Shown here: in pieces, positions 31,406 to 40,520 of the stretch
How the letters are laid out: the number at the start of each line of letters is the position of its first letter
Numbering within the stretch: the stretch's first letter is position 1
Source: Thermogemmatispora sp042408965
GTDB taxonomy: Bacteria > Chloroflexota > Ktedonobacteria > Ktedonobacterales > Ktedonobacteraceae
NCBI GenBank assembly: GCA_042408965.1
Contig: JBHOQN010000005.1
Span: forward strand, 1 to 64,000
Length of the DNA: 64,000 bases
Reading direction: 5' to 3'
Made by a program: the position numbers and the translations under genes
Notes under the pieces: model-generated
The model's database searches: none
What the model was told of the DNA's origin: nothing
Seen by the model: only the letters and a program-made list of their open reading frames with translations

Positions 31406-34145
31406 ATGCTCCCTCCCTGGAGCCGGTGCTGTTGCCCGAGAGCAACGGCTCTGCGCCAGCAGGCTCACCGGCGCTGCTGAGCCGGAAGGCAAAGGTCGTG
31501 CCCTGGCCGGGGCTGCTTCTCAAGGTGAGGGTGCTCTGGTGAGCCTCGATGATTCCCCGGCTGATGTAGAGCCCGAGACCTGTGCCGGGACTCCAGCGTG
31601 TGCTCTCGCGCCTTCGTTCTCGGACGGGCTGTCCTGGCCGATCGGCCGCCGGTCGGCGGCTGGCGGCAAAGGTACTGAAGCGCGTGAAGAGTTCCTCCTG
31701 TTGCTCGCGCGTCATGCCAGGGCCATGGTCGGTCACGCGGATCTCAACCTCGCGGCTGGCGACCTGCTCAGCCTCCAGGATCACGGTGTCACCCTCGGGG
31801 GCGTAGTGGAAGGCGTTGCTCAGGAGGTTGGTGAGAACGCGGATGATCATCTCGTAGTCAGCCAGTACAGTTGGCAGTTGGGCCGGCGCACGGATCTCCA
31901 GGCGGCGGTTCGAGGTGGCGATCAGGGCCTCGAGGCGCTCCTGCAGGTCCTCGAATAGCTCTGTCAGAAGCACCGCTTCCAGTTCGAGACGCAGCGCTCC
32001 CGCCTCCACGCGCGCGGCGTCAAGAAACTGGTTGATCATGCCGACCAGTCGTTCAACCTGCTCATCGGCGGTGCGCAGAAAGTCCAGTTGCTCCTCCAGA
32101 GACCAGCGAAAATCCTCCGCCTGGAGCGCACTGAGATGGGCACGAATATTGGCAAGTGGTGTTTTCAGCTCGTGGGCCATGGTTGTGAAAAAATCTTCGC
32201 GCTCACGTTCGAGGATCTTCATGCGCGTGATGTCATGCCAGACAAGAATGGCACCCGCGAGCGAGCCGTCGGCGGCGCGCAAGGGGGCAGCGCTGGCCAG
32301 CAGGTAGAGCGTGGCACCATCGCGCTGGGTCAGGTGGAGCTCGCTCTCACTGGCCTCACCCCTGGAGAGGGCCCGCGCCAGCGGGCGCTCCTCCGCCGGG
32401 ATGAGTTCGCCGCTGGGCCCATAAATGTTGATGCGGTCGAAGACCTCGGCGCTCGATTTACCGATGATGCGGCGCATGATCTCTTCGGGATCATCGCTCT
32501 GAGCGTCAGGCAGACCCATGCGGCGCAGCAGCCTGGCCGCCTGGCGGTTGATGATGCTGATACGCTCGCACTCGCGCGAGATCAGCAGCACACCCGATGG
32601 CAAACGCTCCAGCAGCGTTTGCATGCGGGCACCCTCCTCCTCCAGGGCGGCCTTGGCCTCCTGCAGAGCCTGGTTACGTTGGGCTAGCTCCAGCGTGCGT
32701 GAGACCACTTCGGCCTCGATGCGTTCGCGTGCTGCGGCCTGCTCAGTGACGTCATGGTAGATGACGATGAAGGCAAAGATGTCGCCAAGGGCATCGTGGA
32801 TAGGAGCGTACGAACGACGGATGACGTAGGGATGGCCATCAGCCCCTATAATCTTGAGTTCGTCGACGCTATGCTCCAGGGCCCGGCGTTCGAGCTCAGG
32901 GATGGCCTCCGGTCCACCGGGCAGACTCTCCTCGAAGATGGCGCTGCTCCGAGCGAGCGCCTCCCAGATAGGTAGACCCAGCACCTCATCACTCCACCCC
33001 AGGAGCTTGCGGACTGCGTGGTTGATGTCAGCCACCCGCCAGCGGGCATCGTAGATAACAACACCATCGGGGATGGCCTGCATGATATTCTCACGCTGGC
33101 GCACGTTCCGGCTGGCGGTGCGGGCCAGACTGTTGATGCTGAAGAAGAGACGGGCATTGTGGATTGCCAGCCCGGCCTGGCGCGCGAACTGTTCGAGCAG
33201 CTCGACCTCTTCCGCCGGGAAGCCGCGCCGGCGACGATGATAGACCTCGATCGTGCCGAGCACAGTCTGGCCGCGTCCTGTAGCCCTCACCTGCTCAGGA
33301 TGGGGATCGAAGATGGGCACGCAGAGCACTGAGCCGGGCCGCCGCGGCTGGCCATGATCGTCGAGCAGCGGCAGATCGAGATCGGTCCGGCTACTGGTGT
33401 CTTCGATGATCAGGGCGCGCTGCTCCCGCATGGCCTGGCTGAGCAGCAGGCGCTCGCTCAAGGCGGGCCGCCATTGCTGTGAAAGGGAATGCAGACCCTT
33501 CTGAGCTGCAAGGCTGACGAGTGCAAGCGCCTCCGCCTCCACCGGCTCCTGGCGCGCCAGCGAGCGCGGCCGCTCGCTATCGAGGAAGAGGGCCTCGACC
33601 TCAGTGAGTGGCTCCAGCAAGAGGATCGCGCAGCGTGTTGAGCCGACCAGCTCCTGCACGGCCTGCAGAATGCGATCCAGTACCTCCGGGAGGGCGAACG
33701 GCCCGGCGATTGCCGCTGAGATGTGCTGGATTGCCTGCAAGAGCAGCCGCGAGCGGACCTGGGTAGTGATGTCCTCAATGATGAGTAGCAGCGCCTCATG
33801 GACTCGAGGTGCTGCGGCCCAGGTAGCAGGAATCAGCGAGATGCGCCAGTAGGTACGCCCTCGGGTCGTGAGAAAACCTTCGTAGGGGATCTCCTGATAC
33901 GAGACGCTCTCGCGGGTGGTACAGGCCCGTTGTAGATGGGCGATAGCGGCCTCCGCAATCTCCGGGGGAAGAATCTCCTGCAGGCGTCTGCCGCTGACTC
34001 CCTGCGAGCACCATGGCTCTGGAAGACGAGCGAGCAAGTACTGATTGATATATAGGATGCGCAAGTCGAGACCATCCAGGACCGCGGCACCAACCGCGAT
34101 GTGTCCCAGGATTTGTTCAAGTTGCACAGATGGCTCTGGCTCCAT
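31389..34145 (-). CDS. Multi-sensor (PAS-GAF-PAS-PAS) histidine kinase
   Basis: A 918-residue soluble sensor kinase with no clear membrane segment. Order: N-terminal PAS-like domain (1-125), GAF domain (about 155-335; ends RQAGLAIHNARLF), PAS (about 355-475), a coiled segment rich in Glu/Ala, PAS (500-630), HisKA with MAHELKTPLAN (His near residue 660) and HATPase_c with NLLSNAFHYAPEG, DHGPGM and GTGLGLYISRG. It would autophosphorylate and pass phosphate to the overlapping OmpR-type regulator. The GAF and PAS domains imply an internal signal such as redox, light or a small ligand; no cofactor Cys/His motif could be singled out. Confidence 0.92.
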   Translation of the reverse strand: MEPEPSVQLEQILGHIAVGAAVLDGLDLRILYINQYLLARLPEPWCSQGVSGRRLQEILPPEIAEAAIAHLQRACTTRESVSYQEIPYEGFLTTRGRTYWRISLIPATWAAAPRVHEALLLIIEDITTQVRSRLLLQAIQHISAAIAGPFALPEVLDRILQAVQELVGSTRCAILLLEPLTEVEALFLDSERPRSLARQEPVEAEALALVSLAAQKGLHSLSQQWRPALSERLLLSQAMREQRALIIEDTSSRTDLDLPLLDDHGQPRRPGSVLCVPIFDPHPEQVRATGRGQTVLGTIEVYHRRRRGFPAEEVELLEQFARQAGLAIHNARLFFSINSLARTASRNVRQRENIMQAIPDGVVIYDARWRVADINHAVRKLLGWSDEVLGLPIWEALARSSAIFEESLPGGPEAIPELERRALEHSVDELKIIGADGHPYVIRRSYAPIHDALGDIFAFIVIYHDVTEQAAARERIEAEVVSRTLELAQRNQALQEAKAALEEEGARMQTLLERLPSGVLLISRECERISIINRQAARLLRRMGLPDAQSDDPEEIMRRIIGKSSAEVFDRINIYGPSGELIPAEERPLARALSRGEASESELHLTQRDGATLYLLASAAPLRAADGSLAGAILVWHDITRMKILEREREDFFTTMAHELKTPLANIRAHLSALQAEDFRWSLEEQLDFLRTADEQVERLVGMINQFLDAARVEAGALRLELEAVLLTELFEDLQERLEALIATSNRRLEIRAPAQLPTVLADYEMIIRVLTNLLSNAFHYAPEGDTVILEAEQVASREVEIRVTDHGPGMTREQQEELFTRFSTFAASRRPAADRPGQPVRERRRESTRWSPGTGLGLYISRGIIEAHQSTLTLRSSPGQGTTFAFRLSSAGEPAGAEPLLSGNSTGSREGAYDSSF

Positions 34146-34710
34146 AGATTCGGGTTTCTAGCCGCGCCGGGTGTTTCTGTGAGCATGCCCCACGCTCACC
34201 GCCATAGGCCGACGGTGCTACTGCTGTTACCTACTCATATTATATCGCCTTTTCGCGGTGGATGTGAGGGAGCGCATGGATGCGCCCGTCTGCCGGAGGT
34301 GGAGCGGAGCGGGACCAGCGGCAGATCGCCTGGAGCCTGCAAAACGCGGCTCCTGGCTGTTTGCTGGCCGATACGGCATGCTCTGCCCTGACACTGACGT
34401 GACTGCTGAGCGCTGTTGTTCGGGGAGGATGCAGCGATCACCGGCAGTGAACCAACAGTCCTATTCTCGTGGAAGAGGTTACGTGGGCGATGTGTCAAAG
34501 AAGAAGGTTTGTGGTATGATGATGTCAACTCCTGACAGAGTACCGAAGCCCTGATGCGTGCCACCTGTAGATACTTTTGTGCCGCAAGGGATAAGAGGCA
34601 ATCTCTGGTCATCGTACGCACACATTACAATCGCTTGCATAGAAGAGCTGGTATGAGCGTCAGATAGTCCTATCGATGTCGCAGCCGGTTCGTTCTGCGA
34701 GGAGGGATTC
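34146..34710. promoter_or_regulatory. Divergent intergenic region between the histidine kinase and an acidic protein
   Basis: On the minus strand TATAAT at 34244-34239 is a good -10 for the kinase operon, with a weak -35 (TCACAT) at the right distance. On the plus strand TATGAT at 34515-34520 might serve the acidic-protein gene. The remaining bases contain several short ORFs with no support. No RNA gene was recognised. Confidence 0.45.
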
Positions 34711-35631
34711 ATGGAGCTTTCGCTGCGGCTGGATACCCTTGGGCTGGTCGAAATGCATTACCTGCGAGGCCGGGAGCGCTACCGGGACTGGCCTGCGTTT
34801 CAATTAGAGGCAGCCTCTCGCCAGGCGCGCATCCTGGCCTATATGACCCGTGAGGTAGTAGAACAGCTGCATCAGCAGATTCTGGCGGTAGAATCCGCTG
34901 TTGGACTGGATATCGAATTTGAAGATGATATGCACGATCAGGCGGAGGAGGAAAATAACGAAGAGAGTGAAGGGGTATCATCTGAGCATACCACTGAGCG
35001 CGATAGCAGCACAAGCGCCTTTTCTCCCTCCCTCGCACAGGCGCTGTATCGCCTGAACGAGCTGGCTCGCCAGCGCCTGCCTGAGGCTGGCCCTGCCACG
35101 AGTGCCGTTGAGCGCAGTGAACTCCTCGCGGACAGCAATGAGCTGACACCCGAAGAGGAGGGAGCTCTTGAGCAACTGCAGGACGCCTTCGTTCAGATGA
35201 TGGATGTGGTGCGCGATCTGGCTGAGGAGCTGGCAACCGATGCGCTGAAGCTGACCGGTCGTTTTCGTTGTGCGCGGACGAATATTGTGTTCACGCAGGC
35301 TGATTCTGATGATGAAGAGGAGGAGGATGAGGGCGGGAGTGAGAGCGAGGATGAGGAGGATGAGGGTCAGGAGATGCCGTTGCACTCCGAGGAGCTGGGT
35401 GATGAGGAGGTAGTGGAACTGGAGGTGGAGCTGGTCATGGTTCTGCAACTGTTTGAGGAGGGGCGCGCACGCTCTGACGATTCTCCGGCTGTGGAGCTGC
35501 AGCTGGACGTGGATGACTTTGAACGCCTGCATGAGACCCTGGATCTGGCTCTGCAGCGCGAGGAGCGCAGCAGGCGCCGGCCGTCGCATATACCTTCGGA
35601 GCGCAGCCGCCGCAATCGTCGTCGCCGGTAG
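34711..35631 (+). CDS. Acidic hypothetical protein with a basic tail
   Basis: A 306-residue protein I do not recognise. The N-terminal part (1-75; LRLDTLGLVEMHYLRGRERYR) looks folded and helical. It is followed by acidic low-complexity stretches (Glu/Asp runs near residues 70-85 and 195-225) between helical segments, and a very basic C-terminus rich in Arg. The pattern recalls histone-chaperone-like or nucleic-acid-mimic proteins, but that is only a composition-based idea. ATG at 34711 is backed by GAGGAGGG. It stands alone between divergent and weakly featured regions. Confidence 0.7.
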   Translation: MELSLRLDTLGLVEMHYLRGRERYRDWPAFQLEAASRQARILAYMTREVVEQLHQQILAVESAVGLDIEFEDDMHDQAEEENNEESEGVSSEHTTERDSSTSAFSPSLAQALYRLNELARQRLPEAGPATSAVERSELLADSNELTPEEEGALEQLQDAFVQMMDVVRDLAEELATDALKLTGRFRCARTNIVFTQADSDDEEEEDEGGSESEDEEDEGQEMPLHSEELGDEEVVELEVELVMVLQLFEEGRARSDDSPAVELQLDVDDFERLHETLDLALQREERSRRRPSHIPSERSRRNRRRR

Positions 35632-36064
35632 CGGCTTGCGCGGACGTTTCTCCTCGGGGATGCGCAGCAGGCTGATGCTCATTCCTCTCTGGGCTGTGTT
35701 ACCAGGTCTCCAGGAGGTGCTGTTGTGGAGGCACATGTGGCAGGGGAGCGCTCCTTCTGTTCCTCTCCCTTCCGTCTTGCATGGCTGTCTGACACCTGCC
35801 TGTAAGAGGTCGTCGTTTTTCTGGACGGGCAATGCGAACTTTTGAGATTGTTCGCCATCTCTCTAAGAATCCCATGTTTCTTATGGCAAGAGAGGCAGTG
35901 TACTGGTTACAATTAACACAGGTGCTTCTCCTTGCTGAGGAGTAGAACAGGTAGATCGTTAAGACGACGGCCATGGCTGCGTCTGGCCGGGTGGTATCGG
36001 TCGAGGAGAAGGAGTACTGAGTGTGGTTGAGACGGTGTTGTGATTGTCTGAAGGGGTTCTGAAG
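35632..36064. other. Intergenic region before the methyltransferase
   Basis: No supported gene. A long minus-strand ORF crossing this stretch and the methyltransferase is a shadow with no family resemblance. TACAAT at 35908-35913 is a possible -10 for the downstream gene, without a good -35. A partial inverted repeat (CTCTCT...AGAGAG) near 35855-35895 may fold weakly. Confidence 0.35.
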
Positions 36065-36943
36065 ATGTCTGAGAGAACGGTTCGCAAGCGCAAGCCCTGG
36101 GACAGGACAACCTATGTGATTGATGCCGAGGATGCGGCTGAACTGGTGCGTGCGATGCGCCTGGAGCGTCTGGTGGCTGAGCACATGGGGGAGCTGTTTC
36201 CTGAGCGCGAGACTGATCTGGTGGGCGAGGTGCGCACCATTCTGGATGTTGCCTGCGGTCCGGGAGGCTGGGTGCTCTCGGTGGCCTATCGCTATCCTAA
36301 GGTGAAGGTGATTGGTATCGATATCAACCCGACCATTGTTGAGTATGCGCGGGCCCAGGCCTGGTCTCAGGGATTGGAGAACGCAGAATTCAGAGTGATG
36401 GATGCATTGAAGCCCCTGGATTTCCCCGATGATGCCTTTGATCTGGTGAATGCTCGCTTCCTCAGTACGATGATGCCGGTGACTGCATGGCCGCCGTTGC
36501 TGCGTGAGTGCCGGCGAGTGACGCGCTCCGGGGGGGTGTTGCGTCTGACGGAGGCGGAGCTGAGTATGACGAGTAGCCCGGCCCTGGAGGAACTCTCGTC
36601 TTTGCTGGGGCGCGCTTTGCTCAGGAAGGGCTATTCTTTCTCTCCGACGGGCCGCACGCTGGGCATCGCGCACATGCTGGGTCCGTTGCTGCGTGGCGCT
36701 GGCTGGCAGGATATCGGCTATCGGCCCTTCGTGATCGATTTCTCGGCGGGCACGCCCGCGCAGGGGGAGTGCTACCAGCAGGTGATGGTGACCTACAGAC
36801 TGCTGCAGGACTTTATCTGCGAGTATGCTCCTCTTGCTCCTGAAGATTTTGAGCGTCTCTATCAGCAGGCGCTGGGGGAGCTCCTGCTCGATGATTTCGG
36901 TGGTCTCTGGTTCTATCTGCTGGCCTGGGGAACTAATCCCTAG
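36065..36943 (+). CDS. Class I SAM-dependent methyltransferase
   Basis: A 292-residue methyltransferase. Motif I is TILDVACGPGGWVLSVA (near residue 60), followed by the acidic strand end VIGIDINPTIVEYARAQA, MDALKPLDFPDDAFDLV and the post-motif RECRRVTRSGGVLRLTE. This is the UbiE/Methyltransf_25 type, acting on small molecules; the substrate is unknown. The long C-terminal helical part (180-292) may form the substrate pocket. ATG at 36065 is preferred over an upstream TTG at 36044 since it sits closest to the fold and GAAGGGG lies upstream. Confidence 0.86.
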   Translation: MSERTVRKRKPWDRTTYVIDAEDAAELVRAMRLERLVAEHMGELFPERETDLVGEVRTILDVACGPGGWVLSVAYRYPKVKVIGIDINPTIVEYARAQAWSQGLENAEFRVMDALKPLDFPDDAFDLVNARFLSTMMPVTAWPPLLRECRRVTRSGGVLRLTEAELSMTSSPALEELSSLLGRALLRKGYSFSPTGRTLGIAHMLGPLLRGAGWQDIGYRPFVIDFSAGTPAQGECYQQVMVTYRLLQDFICEYAPLAPEDFERLYQQALGELLLDDFGGLWFYLLAWGTNP

Positions 36944-37140
36944 CTGGCTCTTCACCCTGGCTTCAGTGGGAGGGCTGTGCTGCCTGCCATCTGATCGCTG
37001 ATCGGGGTGATCGGAGGGCGATACCTGGTCTCTGGGCAACCAACAACGGGCGGGGATCTCGCCTCGCTCCGCTTGCGACAACGTTCGCGCTCTGGATCGC
37101 TCCGTCTCGCCTGAATTCTCTCCTGAGGGGCGTTGTGGGC

Positions 37141-37170
37141 TTGTTCCTGGCTGCTGCCAGCCGCTATAAT
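37141..37170 (+). promoter_or_regulatory. Promoter of the S9 peptidase gene
   Basis: TTGTTC (37141-37146), an 18-base spacer and the consensus TATAAT (37165-37170) lie 73 bases before the ATG at 37243. The roughly 200 bases between the methyltransferase stop and this promoter contain nothing else recognised. Confidence 0.6.
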
Positions 37171-37242
37171 ATGCCAGTCCGCCGCGTGTCGGCAGCGAGT
37201 TTCTGGGGCATCCTCCCGGCACTATGAAAGGGAAGTTGGACC

Positions 37243-39279
37243 ATGCCAGTAACGATGAGTCTTGAGGATCTCTACCGATTGCAACTGGTGAGCAGTCCCT
37301 GCATCTCCCCGGAGGGAGAACGTGTGGCCTTTGTGGTCACTACAGTTGATGAGCGTGAGTATGAGTATCGCAGCTCGATTTATGTGGCGTCTATCGGTGG
37401 CGAAGTGCGGCGCTTTACTGGTGGACGAGCCAACGCCTACAGTCCGGCCTGGTCTCCTGATGGGCGCTGGCTGGCCTTTGTCTCGAATCGCGAGAGTGAG
37501 CGCCAGGACAGCCGTGATGGGGGCAGTGGGAAGCGCTCCGCTCACGGAGAGGCGCAGATCTGGCTGATGCCCGCTGACGGTGGAGAGGCTCATCAGTTGA
37601 CGTATCTGCCCCATGGGGCAGATACTCCCGTCTGGTCTCCCGATGGCCGCTCTCTGCTCTTCTGCGCCGCCGTTGGGCCGGTCGATGAGGAGACACCGGG
37701 GGGCAAGCGCCTTCCTAAGGCCCGTGTGATCGACAGGCTCTGGTATCGTCTCGATGGGGTTGGCTTTATCTACGAGCGTCGACGCCACCTATTTCTTATA
37801 GACATTGAAGGAGGGGAGCCGCGGCAGCTCACGGACGGTGATTGGGATGATGCTGATCCTGTCTGGTCCCCTGATGGGAGGACGATTGCCTTTGTCTCCA
37901 GCCGGGCTGAGGATCGCTGGCGGATGCCCTGTCCCGATGTCTACACGCTGCGCCTTGAGAATGGCCACGCGGGGGAGCTGCGCTGCTTGACCGCCGGGAC
38001 GCTGGCCTGTAGCTCGCCGTCCTGGTCTCCTGATGGCCAGACCATCGCCTTTCTTGGCACGCGCAAGTATCGCTCGGCCAATCATACGGATCTCTACACG
38101 CTCCCTGTCCAGGCGGTGCAGCAGGAACCGTTCTGCCTGACCAGCGAGTTCGAGGGCTCCTGCGTGGACTGGACCAATAGCGATCTCGGTGATGAGCATC
38201 TGATGCCAGCCCCGGCCTGGTCGTCCGATGGACAGACGCTCTACGTTCTTGCTGCGCGCCGAGGAGCGACCCGCCTCTACGCTGTGCCTCTCTCCGGCGC
38301 AGGGCAGGAGCCCGCCACCCTGACGCCTGGCGACGTACATGTGCGCGATTTCACCTGCTCGCGGGCAACCGACAGACTGGCACTGCTGCTGGCTGATGCC
38401 ACGCATCCGCCAGAGGTCTACGTCTGCTCGCTGCCGGATCAGCAGGAGCTGGTGCAGATCTCGCGCTGTAATGCGGCCCTCCTGAGTGAGCGGACGCTGG
38501 TGACCCCTGAGTATCTGCCGTATACGGGCTGCGATGGTTGGCCGATAGACGGCTGGGTTCTCAAGCCCCCTGACTTTGATCCGACAAAAAAGTACCCCTT
38601 GATTCTGGAGATCCACGGTGGCCCCAATACTCAGTACGGTTATGGCTTCTTCCACGAGATGCAGGTGCTGGCTGCCGCTGGCTATGTGGTGCTCTATACG
38701 AATCCCCGCGGTAGCTGTGGCTATGGCCGTGAGTTCGCCCTGGCCGTGCGTGGAGCCTGGGGAGAGAAGGACTCGCTGGATATCCTCGCCGGCGTGGATG
38801 CGCTCCTGCAGCGCGGCTACATCGATGAGCAGCGCATCGGCGTGACCGGCGGGAGCTACGGCGGTTTCATGACGAACTGGCTGATTGGCCATAGCGACCG
38901 CTTCAAGGCGGCCGTCACTGATCGCTCCGTCACGAATCTCATCTCGGACTTCGGGAGCAGTGATTTTGGTTGGGCCTTTGCCGATGATGAACTCGACACC
39001 ACTCCCTGGCAGGATCTGGAGCGCTACTGGAGGATGTCTCCTCTGGCCTATGTCGAGCAGATGCACACCCCGCTGTTGATTCTGCACAGCGAGCAGGATC
39101 TGCGCTGTCACATTGAGCAGGCCGACCAGCTCTTCGCGGCTCTGAAGTATCTGGGACGCGAGGTCCTCTATGTGCGCTTCGAGGGGCAGAGCCACGGTCT
39201 CTCGCGAGCGGGCCATCCACGGCTGCGCCTGGAGCGTCTACGTCTGATCCTGGGCTGGTTTGAACGCCACCTGCGATAG
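37243..39279 (+). CDS. S9 family peptidase (acylaminoacyl-peptidase/prolyl oligopeptidase type)
   Basis: A 678-residue cytoplasmic serine peptidase. The N-terminal beta-propeller (about 1-400) shows repeated WSPDG units (SPAWSPDGRWLAFVSN, TPVWSPDGRSLLF, DPVWSPDGRTIAFVS, SPSWSPDGQTIAFLG). The C-terminal alpha/beta hydrolase (420-678) has the nucleophile motif GGSYGGF, acid Asp in HSEQDLRC and catalytic His in GQSHGLSR. There is no signal peptide. Such enzymes trim short peptides or N-acylated amino acids. A good promoter precedes it and a hairpin follows, so it is probably monocistronic. Confidence 0.93.
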   Translation: MPVTMSLEDLYRLQLVSSPCISPEGERVAFVVTTVDEREYEYRSSIYVASIGGEVRRFTGGRANAYSPAWSPDGRWLAFVSNRESERQDSRDGGSGKRSAHGEAQIWLMPADGGEAHQLTYLPHGADTPVWSPDGRSLLFCAAVGPVDEETPGGKRLPKARVIDRLWYRLDGVGFIYERRRHLFLIDIEGGEPRQLTDGDWDDADPVWSPDGRTIAFVSSRAEDRWRMPCPDVYTLRLENGHAGELRCLTAGTLACSSPSWSPDGQTIAFLGTRKYRSANHTDLYTLPVQAVQQEPFCLTSEFEGSCVDWTNSDLGDEHLMPAPAWSSDGQTLYVLAARRGATRLYAVPLSGAGQEPATLTPGDVHVRDFTCSRATDRLALLLADATHPPEVYVCSLPDQQELVQISRCNAALLSERTLVTPEYLPYTGCDGWPIDGWVLKPPDFDPTKKYPLILEIHGGPNTQYGYGFFHEMQVLAAAGYVVLYTNPRGSCGYGREFALAVRGAWGEKDSLDILAGVDALLQRGYIDEQRIGVTGGSYGGFMTNWLIGHSDRFKAAVTDRSVTNLISDFGSSDFGWAFADDELDTTPWQDLERYWRMSPLAYVEQMHTPLLILHSEQDLRCHIEQADQLFAALKYLGREVLYVRFEGQSHGLSRAGHPRLRLERLRLILGWFERHLR

Positions 39280-39318
39280 CCCCTCCCCTTCTGTCCTTAC
39301 GCGGACGTTCTTCGGTGA

Positions 39319-39354
39319 TACCTCTCAGTGCCGGTGATACGGCTCTGAGAGGTA
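39319..39354 (+). terminator. Hairpin after the S9 peptidase
   Basis: TACCTCTCAG (39319-39328) pairs perfectly with CTGAGAGGTA (39345-39354), and GATACC continues outward. It lies 40 bases past the stop codon; a T-poor tail makes its strength uncertain. Confidence 0.55.
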
Positions 39355-39445
39355 TGATACCTTCCCTCACGGCCATTGGCAGTCCGGTTCTGTAGTATCC
39401 GCTCTGCTTTCCATAGGCAATACGATAGGCACTATACTCAAGATC

Positions 39446-39498
39446 TTGATCAGATCAATTTGGTGCGTGCTTCTATAGTAAAACCGTAACAGATTACG
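39446..39498. promoter_or_regulatory. Upstream region of the CHAP gene with two palindromes
   Basis: TTGATCAGATCAA (39446-39458) is a perfect 13-base dyad. TATAGT (39474-39479) is a likely -10 box. CGTAACAGATTACG (39485-39498) is an inverted repeat that differs from the cellulase operator (CGTAAACGATTACG on 20402-20415) at only two bases, and it sits in the same place relative to the -10 box. The remaining 39355-39601 stretch also contains an AACAACAG/CTGTTGTT dyad near 39540-39577. Confidence 0.5.
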
Positions 39499-39601
39499 GG
39501 TGTTGCAATTAACGTTGGTCTGCAATGACAAGGTATACAACAACAGACAGGCAGATCTGTATCTGACTGTTGTTAGTTGCAAAATGTGAAGGGAAGAAAA
39601 A

Positions 39602-40348
39602 TTGCGAGTACACCAACGAATCTGGAAATACCTGTATCGACGCCATCGACCGGGAAGCCACGCACACAGACGCGCGGTGGCCGTGTTAGCCTTGTTCCTT
39701 TCGAGCACGGCGGCGAGTACCGTGGCGGCCCCTGCGGGGGCACAGGCGGATTGCGTGCATATCCGGCACATTGTTCAGAGTGTGCGGGCTGGCACCTGCC
39801 GGCCGCCTGTCACTCATGCCCTGGTTGGATCAGCCAGGCCCCGATCTCCGCATCTTCCCTCGGGGCAGTCACTATCCACTCGGCGACGTGGCCCTGGCCG
39901 CGTTGAAGCCGTGCCCCGTTCCAGGCCTGCTCGACGCAGCAATACCTTGCAGCGTGGCGCTCTCCAGCGTCGTAACCTGCAGGCTGGCTCTGTGCGTTTC
40001 TCTGCGAATGTCTTTCCTTATGGTCAGTGTACCTGGTGGGCGAATCAACGTTATTTTCAATTGCATGGCGCTTATGTGCCCTGGAGGACCGGTGCTGATG
40101 CCTGGCAGTGGGCGGCACGGGCACATGAGTACCACTGGCACGTCTCGCTCAATCCTGTTCCCGGCGCTATTATCGTTCTGCAGCCGGGGATCGAGGGTGC
40201 CTACGGTTTAGGACATGTGGCGGTGGTGGAGAAGGTACTGGACAAGGGGCGCGTGCTCGCCAGTACGATGAACTGGGGGGCGGCCCCCTGGACGGTCCAG
40301 TACGTTGTGTACAGCGCCGGTCCAGGCGTGACCTTCATTTACGAATAG
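39602..40348 (+). CDS. Secreted CHAP-domain protein (possible peptidoglycan amidase/endopeptidase)
   Basis: A 248-residue exported protein. The signal peptide (about 1-48) has an Arg-rich n-region and ends AGAQA. A basic, disordered middle (50-130) precedes the CHAP domain (132-248), with catalytic Cys in FPYGQCTWWAN and His in LGHVAVVEKV. CHAP domains cut cell-wall peptides. The proposed start is TTG at 39602 with AAGGGAAG upstream; no ATG gives the whole signal peptide. The upstream site resembling the cellulase operator suggests shared control. A hairpin follows. Confidence 0.82.
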   Translation: MRVHQRIWKYLYRRHRPGSHAHRRAVAVLALFLSSTAASTVAAPAGAQADCVHIRHIVQSVRAGTCRPPVTHALVGSARPRSPHLPSGQSLSTRRRGPGRVEAVPRSRPARRSNTLQRGALQRRNLQAGSVRFSANVFPYGQCTWWANQRYFQLHGAYVPWRTGADAWQWAARAHEYHWHVSLNPVPGAIIVLQPGIEGAYGLGHVAVVEKVLDKGRVLASTMNWGAAPWTVQYVVYSAGPGVTFIYE

Positions 40349-40439
40349 GCGTACTGCTTCTGGAGCCGCTGGCGGTGGTGATTCGACCGCCAGACCCGAC
40401 CGGAAGTCTGCAGACCACATCCACCCGTAAGGCCGTACT

Positions 40440-40470
40440 GGTCGGATGTCTGTGCCAGAGACATCCGACC
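40440..40470. terminator. Terminator between the convergent CHAP and propeller genes
   Basis: GGTCGGATGTCT (40440-40451) pairs perfectly with AGACATCCGACC (40459-40470) and is followed on the plus strand by TTGCTCTTCT. It lies between two converging genes and may work for both. Confidence 0.7.
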
Positions 40471-40520
40471 TTGCTCTTCTCCAGGGGGGCCTTATACCGA
40501 GAGCTCCCCCGGCCTCGGTG

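Noticed and set aside
35699..37222. 507-codon minus-strand ORF over the methyltransferase gene
   Set aside because: The plus-strand gene has clear methyltransferase motifs; the antisense product is His/Arg/Gln-rich with no recognisable domain.
37789..39216. 475-codon minus-strand ORF opposite the S9 peptidase
   Set aside because: It lies opposite the catalytic and propeller motifs of a well-defined peptidase and has no family features.
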